Shown: piece by piece, positions 27,559 to 35,709 of the stretch
Numbering within the stretch: the first letter of the stretch is position 1
How the letters are laid out: each line of letters opens with the position of its first letter
Position numbers and translations under genes: made by a program
The notes under the pieces: generated by a model
What the model saw: the letters and a program-made list of their open reading frames with translations, nothing else
Databases searched by the model: none
Told to the model about the DNA's origin: nothing
NCBI RefSeq assembly: GCF_010645075.1
Contig: NZ_JAADZV010000001.1
Span: 806,001-870,000 of the forward strand
Length of the DNA stretch: 64,000 nucleotides
Source of the DNA: Flavobacterium limi
GTDB taxonomy: Bacteria; Bacteroidota; Bacteroidia; Flavobacteriales; Flavobacteriaceae
Direction of reading: 5' to 3'

Positions 27559-28113
27559 ATGGCTATCAATTTGCAAAAAGGACAAAGAGAGAATATAAAT
27601 GCACCAAAATTTACTATTGGTTTAGGATGGGACACTAATAACAGCAGTACAGGTTCGGGTTTTGATCTTGATGCCTCTGTTTTTATTCTTGGAGATAACG
27701 GAAAAATTTTATCTGACTCTCATTTTGTTTTTTACAATAATCTAAAATCTCCGGATGAAGCTGTTATTCATACAGGAGATAACCTGACAGGTGATGGTGA
27801 CGGAGATGATGAGCAAGTAAAAATTGATCTGACCAAAATTAATCCTTCTGTAAAAGAAATTTGTATTGTGGTTACCATTCACGATGCTGTAAACAGAAAA
27901 CAAAATTTTGGGCAAGTTAGAAATTCATTCATCAGAATTGTAGACGACAGCAATAATACTGAAATGGTTAAATATGAATTAGAAGAAGATTTCTCCATAG
28001 AAACAGCGGTTGAATTTGGAAGGATTTACAATAAAGACGGTCAATGGAAATTTGAAGCAAAGGGTGTGGGTATGAAAGGCGGATTAGAAGATTACTTAAA
28101 TAAATATAACTAA
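27559..28113 (+). CDS. TerD-domain protein 2
   Basis: A 184-residue TerD-fold protein: MAINLQKGQRENINAPKF, TIGLGWDTNNSSTGSG, FDLDASVFILGD, the acidic calcium-site loop GDNLTGDGDGDDEQ, then FGQVRNSFIRIVDD and EDFSIETAVEFGRIY. It ends KGGLEDYLNKYN. It is clearly closest to TerD protein 4 (30831), sharing almost all signature blocks and the tail. It starts 3 bases after the PRTase stop and lies 3 bases before the next TerD gene. Role: probably a stress-responsive calcium-dependent protein at or near the membrane (family knowledge). Confidence 0.96.
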   Translation: MAINLQKGQRENINAPKFTIGLGWDTNNSSTGSGFDLDASVFILGDNGKILSDSHFVFYNNLKSPDEAVIHTGDNLTGDGDGDDEQVKIDLTKINPSVKEICIVVTIHDAVNRKQNFGQVRNSFIRIVDDSNNTEMVKYELEEDFSIETAVEFGRIYNKDGQWKFEAKGVGMKGGLEDYLNKYN

Positions 28114-28116
28114 GAT

Positions 28117-28725
28117 ATGGCAATTAATTTAGAAAAAGGACAACGTATAAATCTTGAAAAAAGTAACGGTACAAAATTACAAAATATTTGTGTTGGAGTA
28201 AACTGGGGAGCAATTGAAAAAAAGGGATTCTTTGGTACAAAAAAAGAAGCTGTAGATTTAGATGCGAGCTGTGCGGTTTATGATGATAAAAAAAATCACA
28301 TTGATTCAGTAAACTTTAGAAAATTAATTTCGAGTGATCGTGCTATTAAACATAGTGGAGATGATTTGACAGGAGATTTAAATGGAGATGACGGATTGGA
28401 TAATGAAGTTATCACTTTAGATTTTACTCAATTAACACCGGCAGCAAATCACGTTGCATTTTTTATAAACAGTTTCAGAGGCCAGGATTTTAAAGATATT
28501 CCATTTGCTTCTATTCGTATTTATGAAGGAACTCCAACAAGAGTGACTCAGGAATTTGCACGTTTTGATGTTGCAAATGATGCAACTTTCGCCGGAAACG
28601 TTTCTATGGTTTTAGGCGTTTTCTATAAGAGAAACGACGAATGGAAATTTAGTGCAGTGGGTGTACCAACAAATGATAAGAAACTTGAACAGACAATTGT
28701 AACAATTCAACAGAATCACTTATAG
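28117..28725 (+). CDS. TerD-domain protein 3 (TerX/TerF-like type)
   Basis: A 202-residue TerD-fold protein of a second subtype. It starts MAINLEKGQRINLEKSNG and has CVGVNWGAIEKKGFFGTKK, VDLDASCAVYDDKK, the acidic loop GDDLTGDLNGDDGLDNE, and a C-terminal half with IPFASIRIYEGTPTRVTQEFA. The calcium-site acids are retained. It pairs with TerD protein 2 (3-base gap) and its counterpart after duplication is TerD protein 5 at 31403. TelA follows 2 bases after the stop. Confidence 0.94.
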   Translation: MAINLEKGQRINLEKSNGTKLQNICVGVNWGAIEKKGFFGTKKEAVDLDASCAVYDDKKNHIDSVNFRKLISSDRAIKHSGDDLTGDLNGDDGLDNEVITLDFTQLTPAANHVAFFINSFRGQDFKDIPFASIRIYEGTPTRVTQEFARFDVANDATFAGNVSMVLGVFYKRNDEWKFSAVGVPTNDKKLEQTIVTIQQNHL

Positions 28726-28727
28726 TC

Positions 28728-29816
28728 ATGTCAGAAAATCAATTAGTTACTCAGGAGAATTCTGCTTTAATTGATAAAGACGGAAATGTAAATTTAGCTT
28801 CGATTACTGAAGCTGATGTAAATAATTACAAATCTATTTCTAGTCAGTTAAACGAGAATGACGCCAATTCAATTCTGAATTATGGTGCCGAAATTCAAAA
28901 CTCTATTGCGAAACAGAGTGATACTTTCTTAACAAATGTTAGAACTTATAATTCGGGAGAGGTAGGAACTTTGATTAACGACCTGCTTACTGAATTGAAT
29001 TATGTAGATGTTGATCAGTTAGATCAAGGTCCGTTTAAAAGATTCATTTCTAAAATTCCATTACTCAATAAGTTAATTGTCGATGTAAAAAAATTATTCC
29101 AGGAATATGATCGAATTACTGTAAATATTGAAAAAATCAGTAATAAGGTTAAAGCAGGAATGATTAATTCTGTCAAAGATAACAGTGCCCTTCAGACCAT
29201 GTTTGACGGTAATGTGAATCTGATTAAGGAAATGGAAAAGCATATCATAGCAGGACAGATTCGTTTTAAGGAATTAAATGAAGAACTTGCCGTAATGGAA
29301 GGAAACAGTGCTCAGTATCAGGATTACCAGATTTCTGATAAGAGAACTTTCATTAACAGGCTGGACAAGCGCCTGGCTGATATGAAGATTGTTCGTTTTA
29401 TAATGTTGCAGTCACTTGCGCAGATTAGAGTAGTGCAAAATAATAATACTTCTATCGCGGAGAAAGCACAGTCCATTTTGACTACTACAATGCCGGTATG
29501 GAAAAACCAGCTTACCCTAGCCGTAGCATTACAAAGACAAAAACAGAATATTGAAGTTCAGCGTAGAGTTTCTGAAACAACTAATACGATTTTGCAGAAA
29601 AATGCAGAAATGCTAAAACAAAATAGTATTGAAGTTGCCAGAGAAAACGAAAACACTATTGTTTCTCTGGAAACGCTAAAAATGACAACCAAATCATTAA
29701 TAGATACTTTGACAGAAGTAAAACAAATTCACGATCAGGGTACAGAAACAAGAAGACAGCTGGACGCAGGTTTACAAAGTCTGGAACAGGAATTAAAAAA
29801 AGGCGTTGTAAGCTAG
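28728..29816 (+). CDS. telA: TelA-family toxic anion resistance protein
   Basis: A 362-residue, almost entirely helical protein: long amphipathic helices with the conserved family segment LGxF-like 'RFISKIPLLNKL', 'ERQIRFKELNEELAVMEGN'-type and WKNQLTLAVALQRQKQN, then QRRVSETTNTILQKNAEMLKQNS. This is the TelA (toxic anion resistance) family, found with TerD in Ter operons. TelA has no assigned enzymatic role. It begins 2 bases after the TerD protein 3 stop and is followed by a gene of unknown function. Confidence 0.93.
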   Translation: MSENQLVTQENSALIDKDGNVNLASITEADVNNYKSISSQLNENDANSILNYGAEIQNSIAKQSDTFLTNVRTYNSGEVGTLINDLLTELNYVDVDQLDQGPFKRFISKIPLLNKLIVDVKKLFQEYDRITVNIEKISNKVKAGMINSVKDNSALQTMFDGNVNLIKEMEKHIIAGQIRFKELNEELAVMEGNSAQYQDYQISDKRTFINRLDKRLADMKIVRFIMLQSLAQIRVVQNNNTSIAEKAQSILTTTMPVWKNQLTLAVALQRQKQNIEVQRRVSETTNTILQKNAEMLKQNSIEVARENENTIVSLETLKMTTKSLIDTLTEVKQIHDQGTETRRQLDAGLQSLEQELKKGVVS

Positions 29817-29852
29817 AAAATTTACAGAAATTGAATATTGGAAATTAGATAA

Positions 29853-30821
29853 ATGCAGGAGGAAGAAGAAGAAAGGTATCTTCAAATAATAAAAGACAGT
29901 AACAGAAAACTTGTGGTTTTAGAATTGTTATCCAATTTCTTTAACCACAAGGATCTGGTCGGCATTCTGGTAAGGACAAAAATCATTCATACTCTTTTTG
30001 AAAAGAACCGGATATTAGATATTAATAAATTAGAGCTCTTTCATATTCAGTTTACAAGCAGTCTCATTGATTTGTTTCAAAAAATTAAAAAATCAAAAGA
30101 ACAGCAATATGTTTTAATCAGTGATGAAATATATATTAATGAAGATATTTTATCAAAATTAAAACTGGAAATAGGAGAGAGTAAGTTTGCTAAACAAATG
30201 CAGCTTCACGCTCAAAATATGTCCAGAAAGATAGAAGAACTCTATCAGTTATTTGTTTCTGAAAAAGATGTTTTTTTTAATTGGAATGATTTAATGACTT
30301 TTTCTCAAAGTGTTCAGGCAGAATATTACAGGGAAATAACAATTGACCAGTACGAAAGGCTTTCACAGTTAAATAAAAGTGTATATGAAAATCCACATGC
30401 TAAATTTGAAAAAAAACTTTTAGGTCGTCTTAACATTTTAAAGTTTAAAATTAAGTTTTCCTGCGGACTGGTTTGTAATAATGAAATAATTGAAGTTTAT
30501 GAGTTTAGGGATTCTAACGATAAATTTGTTTTTGTAGCGAATGAGAAATCATTTTATTTTTTGAACGAAGAAGATGTAAAAGATATTGATATTTCAAAAA
30601 ACGGATCTGCAAAAGAAGAAATTATAAGAGGTTTGAAAAATAAAAATGCAGAATTGAAAAGAGAACTTAGTGTCTTAAAAACAACGTTGCCGGAAAACGT
30701 TTTGGAAGTATTAAGGGAATATCATGAAAAAATTTCATCGGTAGATTTTCTGGAAGAATTACAAAATGTTGATGAACAAACCAATATTTTAAAAACAATG
30801 TTGAATATAAATATTAATTAA
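29853..30821 (+). CDS. Unknown helical/coiled-coil protein in the Ter cluster
   Basis: A 322-residue protein I do not recognise. It starts with an acidic head (MQEEEEERYLQIIKDSNR), continues with long predicted helices (KKSKEQQYVLISDEI and FAKQMQLHAQNMSRKIEELYQLF), has a short beta-rich region around 200-245 (LVCNNEIIEVYEFRDSND, FVFVANEKSFYFL) and ends in a coiled-coil tail (EEIIRGLKNKNAELKRELSVL). No signal peptide or membrane helix. It is placed between TelA and TerD protein 4 on the same strand, 36 bases after TelA and 9 before TerD. Its position suggests a component of the Ter system; that is inference. Confidence 0.8.
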   Translation: MQEEEEERYLQIIKDSNRKLVVLELLSNFFNHKDLVGILVRTKIIHTLFEKNRILDINKLELFHIQFTSSLIDLFQKIKKSKEQQYVLISDEIYINEDILSKLKLEIGESKFAKQMQLHAQNMSRKIEELYQLFVSEKDVFFNWNDLMTFSQSVQAEYYREITIDQYERLSQLNKSVYENPHAKFEKKLLGRLNILKFKIKFSCGLVCNNEIIEVYEFRDSNDKFVFVANEKSFYFLNEEDVKDIDISKNGSAKEEIIRGLKNKNAELKRELSVLKTTLPENVLEVLREYHEKISSVDFLEELQNVDEQTNILKTMLNININ

Positions 30822-30830
30822 AAATATAAA

Positions 30831-31382
30831 ATGGCAATTAACTTAGAAAAAGGACAAAGACAGAGTATAGATGCACCAAAATTTACTGTAGGTCTTGGAT
30901 GGGATAGTAATTCAAGCAACACAGGATCAAGTTTTGATGTAGATGCTTCGGTATTTTTAGTTGGTGCAAACGGAAAAATTCCGAATGATAACCATTTTGT
31001 TTATTACAATAATTTAAAATCACCTGATGGGGCAGTAGTTCATGCAGGAGATAATTTAACCGGTGATGGTGATGGTGATGATGAAAAAATCCAGATTGAT
31101 CTATCGGTAATCTCTCCGGATGTTCACGAAATTTCTTTCGTAGTAACTATTCACCAGGCAGATACCAAAAGACAGAACTTTGGACAAATCAGAAATTCAT
31201 TCATCAGAATTCTGGATCAGACAAATACTGAATTGGTTAAGTATGAGTTGGATGAGGATTTTTCTATTGAAACTGCAGTAGAATTTGGAAGAATCTATAA
31301 AAGAAACAACGAGTGGAAATTTGAAGCAGTTGGTATAGGAATGAAAGGTGGCTTACAAGATTATTTGAATAAATATAACTAA
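30831..31382 (+). CDS. TerD-domain protein 4
   Basis: A 183-residue TerD-fold protein: MAINLEKGQRQSIDAPKF, TVGLGWDSNSSNTGSS, FDVDASVFLVG, the acidic loop GDNLTGDGDGDDEK, FGQIRNSFIRILDQ, EDFSIETAVEFGRIYKRN and the tail KGGLQDYLNKYN. It is the duplicate of TerD protein 2, with most of the signature blocks identical. It lies 20 bases before TerD protein 5, repeating the order seen at 27559-28725. Confidence 0.96.
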   Translation: MAINLEKGQRQSIDAPKFTVGLGWDSNSSNTGSSFDVDASVFLVGANGKIPNDNHFVYYNNLKSPDGAVVHAGDNLTGDGDGDDEKIQIDLSVISPDVHEISFVVTIHQADTKRQNFGQIRNSFIRILDQTNTELVKYELDEDFSIETAVEFGRIYKRNNEWKFEAVGIGMKGGLQDYLNKYN

Positions 31383-31402
31383 TTTAAAACCAATTAAAAA
31401 GT

Positions 31403-32062
31403 ATGGCAATTAACTTAACCAAAGGACAAAAAATTGATTTGCGAAAATCAAGCGGTGAAACATTAACCAATTTTTGCGTCGGTGTAAACTGGGGTGCAAT
31501 TGAAACAAAAGGATTTTTAGGATTATCAAAAAATGTAACAGAAGTAGACTTAGATTTAAGCTGTGTACTTATTGATGACCAAAACAAACTTTGTGATCAT
31601 TTATATTCTCCATTGTACAGAGTCGAGGTATTACAGCAGTTTGGTTTACCAAAAGGTAAATTAGTAAGTGTTGACGGAGCTCTAAAACACACTGGCGATG
31701 ATCTTGCCGGAGATACAGGCGGTGATGACGGTTTGGATAATGAAATTATTACCGTGGACCTTTCTAAAGTTGATGCCAAAGTTAATCAGATATTTTTCTT
31801 TTTAAATAATGCAGGAAAAGAAGATTTCTCTCAGATTCCATATGCAAAAATCAGAATGTATGAGGGTACACCAACGAGAGTAGCTTCAGAATTTGCATCT
31901 TATAATGTTTCTGCTGAAGCTCAATATGTGAACAAACGCTCTATCATTATGGGGAAATTATACAAGCGTAATGGTGAATGGAAGTTCAGTGCCATTGGTG
32001 ACCCTACAGATGATACCTTTCTAGGTCAGACTATTCATAAAATCGTTCAGTCTTACCTGTAA
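31403..32062 (+). CDS. TerD-domain protein 5 (TerX/TerF-like type)
   Basis: A 219-residue TerD-fold protein: MAINLTKGQKIDLRKSSG, CVGVNWGAIETKGFLG, VDLDLSCVLIDDQN, the acidic loop GDDLAGDTGGDDGLDNE, and IPYAKIRMYEGTPTRVASEFA at the C-terminal half. It has a small insert relative to TerD protein 3 around residues 70-85 (SPLYRVEVLQQFGLPKGK). It is the duplicate of TerD protein 3. Its stop (TAA) overlaps the next start by one base (TAATG), which shows translational coupling. Confidence 0.94.
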   Translation: MAINLTKGQKIDLRKSSGETLTNFCVGVNWGAIETKGFLGLSKNVTEVDLDLSCVLIDDQNKLCDHLYSPLYRVEVLQQFGLPKGKLVSVDGALKHTGDDLAGDTGGDDGLDNEIITVDLSKVDAKVNQIFFFLNNAGKEDFSQIPYAKIRMYEGTPTRVASEFASYNVSAEAQYVNKRSIIMGKLYKRNGEWKFSAIGDPTDDTFLGQTIHKIVQSYL

Positions 32063-32475
32063 TGCAGATCAAAAATATAGAAGGACTAAGCGTTTCGCAG
32101 ATTCGGGACATGGTTCAGCAAGGAGGTAAGTTTGTTGTATTTCCATACACAATATCATTTATATTAATGACTTTAAAAAGAAGTTCTGATATTTATTTCA
32201 TTAAGGCAGATGAAAATACTTTTAAGTATTCGTATGGTTTTGTTTTTCTAAACTTAATTGTTGGCTGGTGGGGATTCCCATGGGGGCCTATTTATACTAT
32301 AGGTTCTGCCTACCACCATATTGTAGGAGGTAAAGATCTCACTTTAGAGATTATGAGTCATTTAACCCAGCATGATCCGGAAGCTAATACCAGCTCTTAC
32401 AATATTAATGGTGTTGAAAGCTCAAACCAGGGTAGTGGAAATACCGAAACTCCAGTTTACAATATTCCTGTATAA
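32062..32475 (+). CDS. Small membrane protein coupled to TerD
   Basis: A 137-residue protein starting inside the stop of TerD protein 5. Residues about 22-100 show a recognisable family motif: GKFVVFPYTISFILMTLKRS, then FKYSYGFVFLNLIVGWWGFPWGPIYTI, with two hydrophobic segments separated by polar turns. Similar sequences are widespread in bacteria, to my knowledge, without an assigned role. The C-terminal 35 residues are Asn/Ser/Gly-rich and probably flexible. Coupling to terD and position before the vWA genes place it in the Ter system as a likely membrane-associated part. Confidence 0.75.
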   Translation: MQIKNIEGLSVSQIRDMVQQGGKFVVFPYTISFILMTLKRSSDIYFIKADENTFKYSYGFVFLNLIVGWWGFPWGPIYTIGSAYHHIVGGKDLTLEIMSHLTQHDPEANTSSYNINGVESSNQGSGNTETPVYNIPV

Positions 32476-32486
32476 AAATAACAACC

Positions 32487-33125
32487 ATGAGAAGACTGCC
32501 TGTATACTTATTAATAGACACATCGGGTTCAATGACCGGAGAGCCAATTGAAGCTGTTAAAAATGGCGTTCAGATGATGATTAGTTCGTTAAGACAAAAT
32601 CCTCAGGCGATTGAAACTGCTTTTCTAAGTGTGATTACTTTCGATACTACAGCGCAGCAAATTATTCCGCTAACTGATTTGGCTTCTTTTCAAATGGTCG
32701 ATCTTAAAGCAACCGGTGTGACTTCGCTGGGAGAAGCATTAAGACTGACCGCTAATAAAATAACAACTGAAGTTGCGCAAACAACAACAGAGCAAAAAGG
32801 GGACTGGAAACCATTGGTATTTATAATGACTGACGGGATTCCAACAGACAATTGGGAAAGCGGATTGGAAGAATTTAAAAAAGCAAAAATTGCTTTTACA
32901 GTTGCCTGTGCTGCAGGTGGAGGAGCAGATGCTGCAATTTTGAAAAGAATCACAGAGAATGTAGTAAGTCTTGATACAGCTGATAGTGCGAGTATAGGAA
33001 AGTTTTTTCAGTGGGTTACCGCTTCGATTGGCGTAACTTCAACCAAAGTCGAAGATTCAGGAAAAGAATTTACAAATTTAAAAGAATTACCTCCGCCTCC
33101 GTCAGAATTAAACATCGTAGTTTAA
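32487..33125 (+). CDS. TerY-like vWA protein 1
   Basis: A 212-residue von Willebrand factor A domain of the TerY type. It starts MRRLPVYLLIDTSGSMTGEP, with the MIDAS residues D11, S13 and S15 in DTSGS, and a third MIDAS element DGIP in FIMTDGIPTDNW. KGDWKPLVFIMTDG is a block shared with the two other vWA proteins here. The C-terminus is ELPPPPSELNIVV. TerY proteins are cytosolic vWA partners of a PP2C phosphatase and a protein kinase (the TerY-P triad, family knowledge); both genes follow downstream. Confidence 0.93.
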   Translation: MRRLPVYLLIDTSGSMTGEPIEAVKNGVQMMISSLRQNPQAIETAFLSVITFDTTAQQIIPLTDLASFQMVDLKATGVTSLGEALRLTANKITTEVAQTTTEQKGDWKPLVFIMTDGIPTDNWESGLEEFKKAKIAFTVACAAGGGADAAILKRITENVVSLDTADSASIGKFFQWVTASIGVTSTKVEDSGKEFTNLKELPPPPSELNIVV

Positions 33126-33263
33126 ACTTGATAGGCGGAGTTTATAGTTTTTTGAGTATTGCATCTTTTAAAAGAAGTTATACCAAGTCAGCATGCCTTT
33201 TTATTTCTCAAACCGAAATAGAAAGTTAGTAATTTCATTGTTATACCATTTTTAAAAAGCAAT

Positions 33264-33899
33264 ATGAGAAGACTACCAGTATATTTTTTATTAGATACAT
33301 CAGGTTCTATGTACGGAGAACCCATTCAGGCTTTAAACAATGCTTTAAGCGGAATGATCAATACCTTACGATCAGATGCTCAGGCCTTGGATTCGCTTTG
33401 GATTAGTATCATAACGTACGATCGGGAAGTAAAAGAAATTGTCCCGTTAACGGAACTAGTTCATTTTCAATTACCTGAAATTACCTGTCCGCAAAGTGGT
33501 CCCACCAATACAGGAGCAGGTCTGGATTTTGTAATTCAAAAAGTAAATACAGAAGTTATAAAAGGTTCAGCCACTCAAAAAGGAGACTGGAAACCGTTAC
33601 TTTTTGTATTTACAGATGGGAAACCTTCAGATATTCAGCTTTACAGACAAAAAACTCAGGAGATTAAAAACCTAAGTTTTGGAGCTGTTGTAGGATGCGC
33701 AGCCGGACATATGGCAAACGATGAAATCTTAAAAGAACTGACAGACAATGTAGTTCATCTGGCTTCTGCCGATAGTTCAACATTGAAACAATTTTTTAAA
33801 TGGGTATCAGAAACCATCGAGCAAGGCAATAAAAGCCAGGGAACCGGAGAAAGTGTTACCTTACCGCCTCCGCCGAGTGAAATAACTGTAGTGATTTAG
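33264..33899 (+). CDS. TerY-like vWA protein 2
   Basis: A 211-residue paralogue of vWA protein 1: MRRLPVYFLLDTSGSMYGEP (MIDAS D11, S13, S15), KGDWKPLLFVFTDGKP, HMANDEILKELTDNVVHLAS and the tail LPPPPSEITVVI, the same as vWA protein 1 apart from conservative changes. It starts 138 bases after the previous stop; the region between holds no recognisable gene. The two probably arose by tandem duplication. Two adjacent homologous vWA proteins could form heteromers (inference). Confidence 0.93.
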   Translation: MRRLPVYFLLDTSGSMYGEPIQALNNALSGMINTLRSDAQALDSLWISIITYDREVKEIVPLTELVHFQLPEITCPQSGPTNTGAGLDFVIQKVNTEVIKGSATQKGDWKPLLFVFTDGKPSDIQLYRQKTQEIKNLSFGAVVGCAAGHMANDEILKELTDNVVHLASADSSTLKQFFKWVSETIEQGNKSQGTGESVTLPPPPSEITVVI

Positions 33900-33901
33900 T
33901 T

Positions 33902-34393
33902 ATGGACGTGCTTTCTTTTATATGTACAGTTTTGCCAATAATTATACATATATATTATAAAATAGAGCAATCATCAGTCGGTAAATCAGGTAAAACTTCT
34001 TATGTAGATTATAGTTACGTAGAAACTTATGTTTTCAGTGAAGAAGAAAAACTTGAGAATATGAATATTGATAGTTTGATTGTATGTTATAATTCAACTA
34101 CAAAAATTAATGATTATTCTCCAAAAAAAGTAGAACAAGCTTTTATTGGAAATACTAATTTAAGAGAAGTAATTGTGAAAGATATCATCGTTAGAAAGAA
34201 TTGCATTTATATAAAAGTTATGTATTCGATACCTTACACAGGTTCAAATAAATGTTACGGGAGTTCTTTTTCTATCAATTATATGAAACCCAATAATTGT
34301 GTTTCTATATACGGATCAGAAAAAATGAATCCTGAAGAAAGAAACACTTTTAAAAATATTTCAAATGAATTATTAGCTGCTCTTTCAAAATGA
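33902..34393 (+). CDS. Unknown protein between vWA genes
   Basis: A 163-residue protein that I do not recognise. It has one short N-terminal hydrophobic stretch (MDVLSFICTVLPIIIHIYY), so it is likely membrane-anchored or exported with the rest outside, and a mixed alpha/beta body (DSLIVCYNSTTKIND, VEQAFIGNTNLREVIVKDI, CIYIKVMYSIPYTG). It starts 2 bases after vWA protein 2 and overlaps the next start by 4 bases (ATGA). Role unknown. Confidence 0.65.
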   Translation: MDVLSFICTVLPIIIHIYYKIEQSSVGKSGKTSYVDYSYVETYVFSEEEKLENMNIDSLIVCYNSTTKINDYSPKKVEQAFIGNTNLREVIVKDIIVRKNCIYIKVMYSIPYTGSNKCYGSSFSINYMKPNNCVSIYGSEKMNPEERNTFKNISNELLAALSK

Positions 34394-34590
34394 TTTTCAT
34401 CAAAATCGCTATTGATGTCCTGATTATCGGCTTGTTTTTATATTCAAAAGTATTGCCCTGTAAAGACAAGTTAATTTCACAGAACAAAGCTATTTTTGAT
34501 TTTTTCAATACTGTTTTTTCGCCTATATTTAATTTTCCTGAAGCCAATGATAAAGCCTTTTTAAGGTTGGAGTCGGTTTGTCGGTTATGA
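34390..34590 (+). CDS. Small membrane protein, unknown
   Basis: A 66-residue protein coupled to the previous gene through an ATGA overlap. It has an N-terminal transmembrane helix (about 3-23, IFIKIAIDVLIIGLFLYSKV) and a second less hydrophobic stretch (FDFFNTVFSPIFNF). No motif identified. The overlap and the fitting spacing to vWA protein 3 (50 bases) support it as a real gene, but small size leaves room for doubt. Confidence 0.5.
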   Translation: MIFIKIAIDVLIIGLFLYSKVLPCKDKLISQNKAIFDFFNTVFSPIFNFPEANDKAFLRLESVCRL

Positions 34591-34640
34591 CGCAGATTGT
34601 TTCTTTTAGTTATTTTTAATATTACTAAATTTCTTTTAAA

Positions 34641-35693
34641 ATGAGAAGATTACCTATATATTTTCTAATTGATATTTCAGAGTCAATGGTCGGAGAGCCA
34701 ATTCAGCAGGTTGAAGAAGGTCTGTCCACCATTATTCAGGCATTAAAAACAGATCCGCATGCGCTGGAAACCGTTTTTGTTTCTATTATTGTATTTGCCG
34801 GACAGCCAAAAACACTGGTTCCACTGCAGGAAATAGTGAGTTTTTATCCACCTAAATTCCCAATTGGCAGCGGTACATCGCTTAGCAAAGGCTTAGGACA
34901 TTTAATGTATGAATTAAGAAGTAATATCGTTAAGACAACTTATGAAGTAAAAGGCGACTGGAAACCAATTGTTTTCTTGTTTACAGACGGGGTCCCTACT
35001 GATGACAGTCAGGCTGCTATTGCTGAATGGAAACAAAACTGGCAGCGAACAGCGAATTTAATTGCGATTTCTTTCGGAAGCGAAACAGATACAAAATTAT
35101 TAGGCGAGCTAACTGAAAATGTGCTTCATTTTAAAAATACAAATGCACAATCATACAAAGAGTTTTTTAAATGGGTAACCGATTCTATTAAAACCAGTAG
35201 CATTAGTGTCGAAAATAATTCTACCGGTTTTGAACTGGCTAAATTAGACGGAGAAACACTTTCTAAAATAGATCTAACCAAAGAAAATCCAAACAGACAG
35301 TATGTTGACGATAATTTTGTGGTTTTAAATGGAAAATGTCAAAATACAAAAAGACCTTATTTAATGAAATACCGCAAAACTATCGCGGAATCTATTTATG
35401 CGGGAATCGAATTATCTTCTAAAAATTATAAATTGGTCGGTGCTTATCAGGTTGATAACTCTTATTTTGAGTTAACTGATTCGGGTAATTTTAGCAACAA
35501 AGTAAATACAGATGAATTAATCGGAGGACCAACTTGTCCGTGTTGTGGTAATCAGATTGCATTTGCGGTTTGTATTTGCCAAAAGATACATTGTATTGGC
35601 GATGAAGAGGTAAGCACCTGCCCATGGTGTAACAATCAGGGAAGCTATGGTTGTGGTGAAGGCGGATTCGATGTAAACAGAACTCAGGGATAA
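34641..35693 (+). CDS. TerY-like vWA protein 3 with Cys-rich C-terminal zinc-ribbon region
   Basis: A 350-residue protein. The vWA domain (1-190) has MIDAS D11, S13 and S15 in DISESMVGEP, and TDGVPTDD at 115-122. The C-terminal region (about 225-350) has ten Cys at 233, 299, 301, 302, 311, 313, 318, 327, 330 and 338, with CPCCG, CICQKIHC and CPWC spacing that fits metal-binding ribbons. This is the TerY-C type of extended TerY. It starts at a point where the phosphatase and kinase follow at 16 and 2 bases, completing the vWA-PP2C-kinase triad. Confidence 0.93.
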   Translation: MRRLPIYFLIDISESMVGEPIQQVEEGLSTIIQALKTDPHALETVFVSIIVFAGQPKTLVPLQEIVSFYPPKFPIGSGTSLSKGLGHLMYELRSNIVKTTYEVKGDWKPIVFLFTDGVPTDDSQAAIAEWKQNWQRTANLIAISFGSETDTKLLGELTENVLHFKNTNAQSYKEFFKWVTDSIKTSSISVENNSTGFELAKLDGETLSKIDLTKENPNRQYVDDNFVVLNGKCQNTKRPYLMKYRKTIAESIYAGIELSSKNYKLVGAYQVDNSYFELTDSGNFSNKVNTDELIGGPTCPCCGNQIAFAVCICQKIHCIGDEEVSTCPWCNNQGSYGCGEGGFDVNRTQG

Positions 35694-35709
35694 CTCACTA
35701 TAAAAAGTA

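Noticed and set aside
33011-33229. 72-residue plus-strand ORF running out of the first vWA gene
   Set aside because: Its first half lies in another frame of the vWA gene and the rest is low-complexity; no motif, no spacing logic.
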